Positions 63,139-64,000 of a stretch of 64,000 nucleotides of DNA are shown here, piece after piece. The position numbers were made by a program, and so were the translations under genes. Every line of letters begins with the position of its first letter. Position 1 is the first letter of the stretch. The notes beneath the pieces are model-generated. The model was given only the letters and a program-made list of their open reading frames with translations. It was not told the DNA's origin and did no database searches. This DNA comes from Bradyrhizobium canariense (GTDB lineage: Bacteria; Pseudomonadota; Alphaproteobacteria; Rhizobiales; Xanthobacteraceae), in NCBI RefSeq assembly GCF_018130465.1, contig NZ_JAFCKJ010000001.1, forward strand, positions 806,001 to 870,000. The letters are read 5' to 3'.

Positions 63139-64000
63139 CTAGATATTAGCTTCGCCCTCGGGGCCGACCGAGGCGATGCGCACCATGTTGGTGGTACCGG
63201 GAATGCCGAGCGGCACGCCGGCGACAATGATCACGCGCTGGCCAGCTCGGACGAAGCCGTCCCGGAACGCGATCTGGCCGGCGCGGCTCACCATGTCGTC
63301 CTGGTCGCGCGCATCTTCCGCCACCACGCAATGTACGCCCCAGACGACCGACAGCCGGCGTCCCGCCGCGACGTTCGGCGTGATCGCAACGATCGGCGGC
63401 TTCGGCCGCTCGCGCGCCACGCGCACGGCGGTCGATCCCGAGCTGGTCCAGCAGATCAGGGCCGGCAGGTCGAGCGTCTCGGCGATCTGCCGCGCGGCGT
63501 CCGCGATGGCATCGCCGGCGGTGGCTTCCGGGGCGGGGCGTTGTGCGGTGATGACGGAGCGATAGATCGGGTCGCGCTCGACCTCCTCGCCGATGCGGTT
63601 CATGGTCGCGACGGCCTCGACCGGGAATTTGCCGGCCGCCGATTCCGCGGACAGCATGATCGCGTCGGCGCCTTCGTAGACGGCGGTGGCGACGTCGGAG
63701 ACTTCGGCGCGGGTCGGCACCGGCGACTGGATCATCGATTCCAGCATCTGGGTCGCGATCACCACCGGCTTGCCGGCACGCCGCGCCATGCGCGTCATCT
63801 GCTTCTGCAGGCTGGGTACGCGTTCCAGCGGCAGTTCGACGCCGAGGTCGCCGCGCGCCACCATCAGGGCGTCGGAGGCGTCGATGATGTCGGGGAGGCG
63901 ATCGATCGCCTGCGGCTTCTCGATCTTGGCCATCACCGCGGCGCGGCCGCGGATCATCTTCTTGGCCTCGAGCACGTCGTCGGCGCGCTGCACGAAGGAC
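63139..64000 (-). CDS. pyk: Pyruvate kinase (5' part outside window)
   Basis: The last 287 or so codons of pyruvate kinase. Visible blocks are QRADDVLEAKKMI, AVMAKIEKPQAIDRL with the catalytic Lys of the MxKIE motif, SDALMVARGDLGVELPLERVP with the metal-binding residues, KPVVIATQMLESMI and the C-terminal allosteric-type domain ending TTNMVRIASVG. The stop is at 63139. The enzyme makes pyruvate and ATP from phosphoenolpyruvate and ADP. About 190 N-terminal residues lie beyond position 64000. Confidence 0.95.
   Translation of the reverse strand, partial: SFVQRADDVLEAKKMIRGRAAVMAKIEKPQAIDRLPDIIDASDALMVARGDLGVELPLERVPSLQKQMTRMARRAGKPVVIATQMLESMIQSPVPTRAEVSDVATAVYEGADAIMLSAESAAGKFPVEAVATMNRIGEEVERDPIYRSVITAQRPAPEATAGDAIADAARQIAETLDLPALICWTSSGSTAVRVARERPKPPIVAITPNVAAGRRLSVVWGVHCVVAEDARDQDDMVSRAGQIAFRDGFVRAGQRVIIVAGVPLGIPGTTNMVRIASVGPEGEANI

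Overview
The window is a high-GC alphaproteobacterial chromosome segment, most probably from Bradyrhizobium or a close relative in the Nitrobacteraceae. The reasons are the gene set (an alphaproteobacterial tolQRAB-pal-cpoB-tilS-ftsH block, DUF2852 and BA14K-type small proteins, many TRAP and ABC uptake systems), the very strong third-position GC that produces long antisense open frames, and palindromic dispersed repeats of the kind common in these genomes. This is judgement from sequence only. No rRNA, tRNA, CRISPR array, phage or complete insertion sequence was seen.

Layout. 1-9036: the 5' part of a LysR regulator, divergent from a nine-gene operon encoding a PotD/PotABC-like ABC importer, two DAO-type flavoproteins, a small [2Fe-2S] subunit, an FAD/NAD subunit with a BFD-type Cys cluster, and a RidA protein. 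This reads as uptake and oxidation of a secondary amine or opine-like compound. 9208-14640: an ABC-F ATPase, a dctA dicarboxylate carrier with its own terminator, a frameshifted NCS2 permease and an SDR. 14876-19024: a compact trimeric autotransporter adhesin, an exported protein, a LuxR-type regulator and a sirtuin. 19165-25888: hyuA-hyuB followed by a DctPQM TRAP transporter, apparently one operon. 25941-27346: a GST divergent from a TetR regulator. 27517-30568: a membrane chemoreceptor and a 2-hydroxyacid dehydrogenase, both minus strand.

30654-39644 holds the most interesting signal. An ECF42-type sigma factor (sigma-70 regions 2 and 4 plus a long C-terminal TPR-like region) is co-translated with a YCII/DGPF protein. 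Four plus-strand promoters with an identical bipartite form, TGTCGG-N17-CGTC, lie just upstream of the YCII-sigma operon, an SRPBCC-VOC operon, a SnoaL-like gene and a second YCII gene. The set is split by a block of unrelated minus-strand genes (33561-38074), which includes a soluble triple-PAS chemoreceptor. This looks like a local autoregulated ECF42 regulon. Next to it, a TetR gene (39740) and a DUF2852 membrane-protein gene (40601) share a 19-bp palindromic operator.

41279-43534: an acyl-lipid/acyl-CoA desaturase whose upstream region carries a candidate promoter and intrinsic terminator (small RNA or attenuated leader), divergent from cysE. 43974-56314: the Tol-Pal envelope cluster, with a GGDEF/EAL protein and a LuxI/FeeM-like acyltransferase inserted between tolB and pal, then tilS and ftsH. 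56328-64000: a DUF3052 protein, a branched-chain-amino-acid-type binding protein without its permeases, a BA14K-like small protein, a large polytopic membrane protein, a lone Flp pilin, a PAP2-family protein, a TetR regulator and the 3' part of pyruvate kinase.
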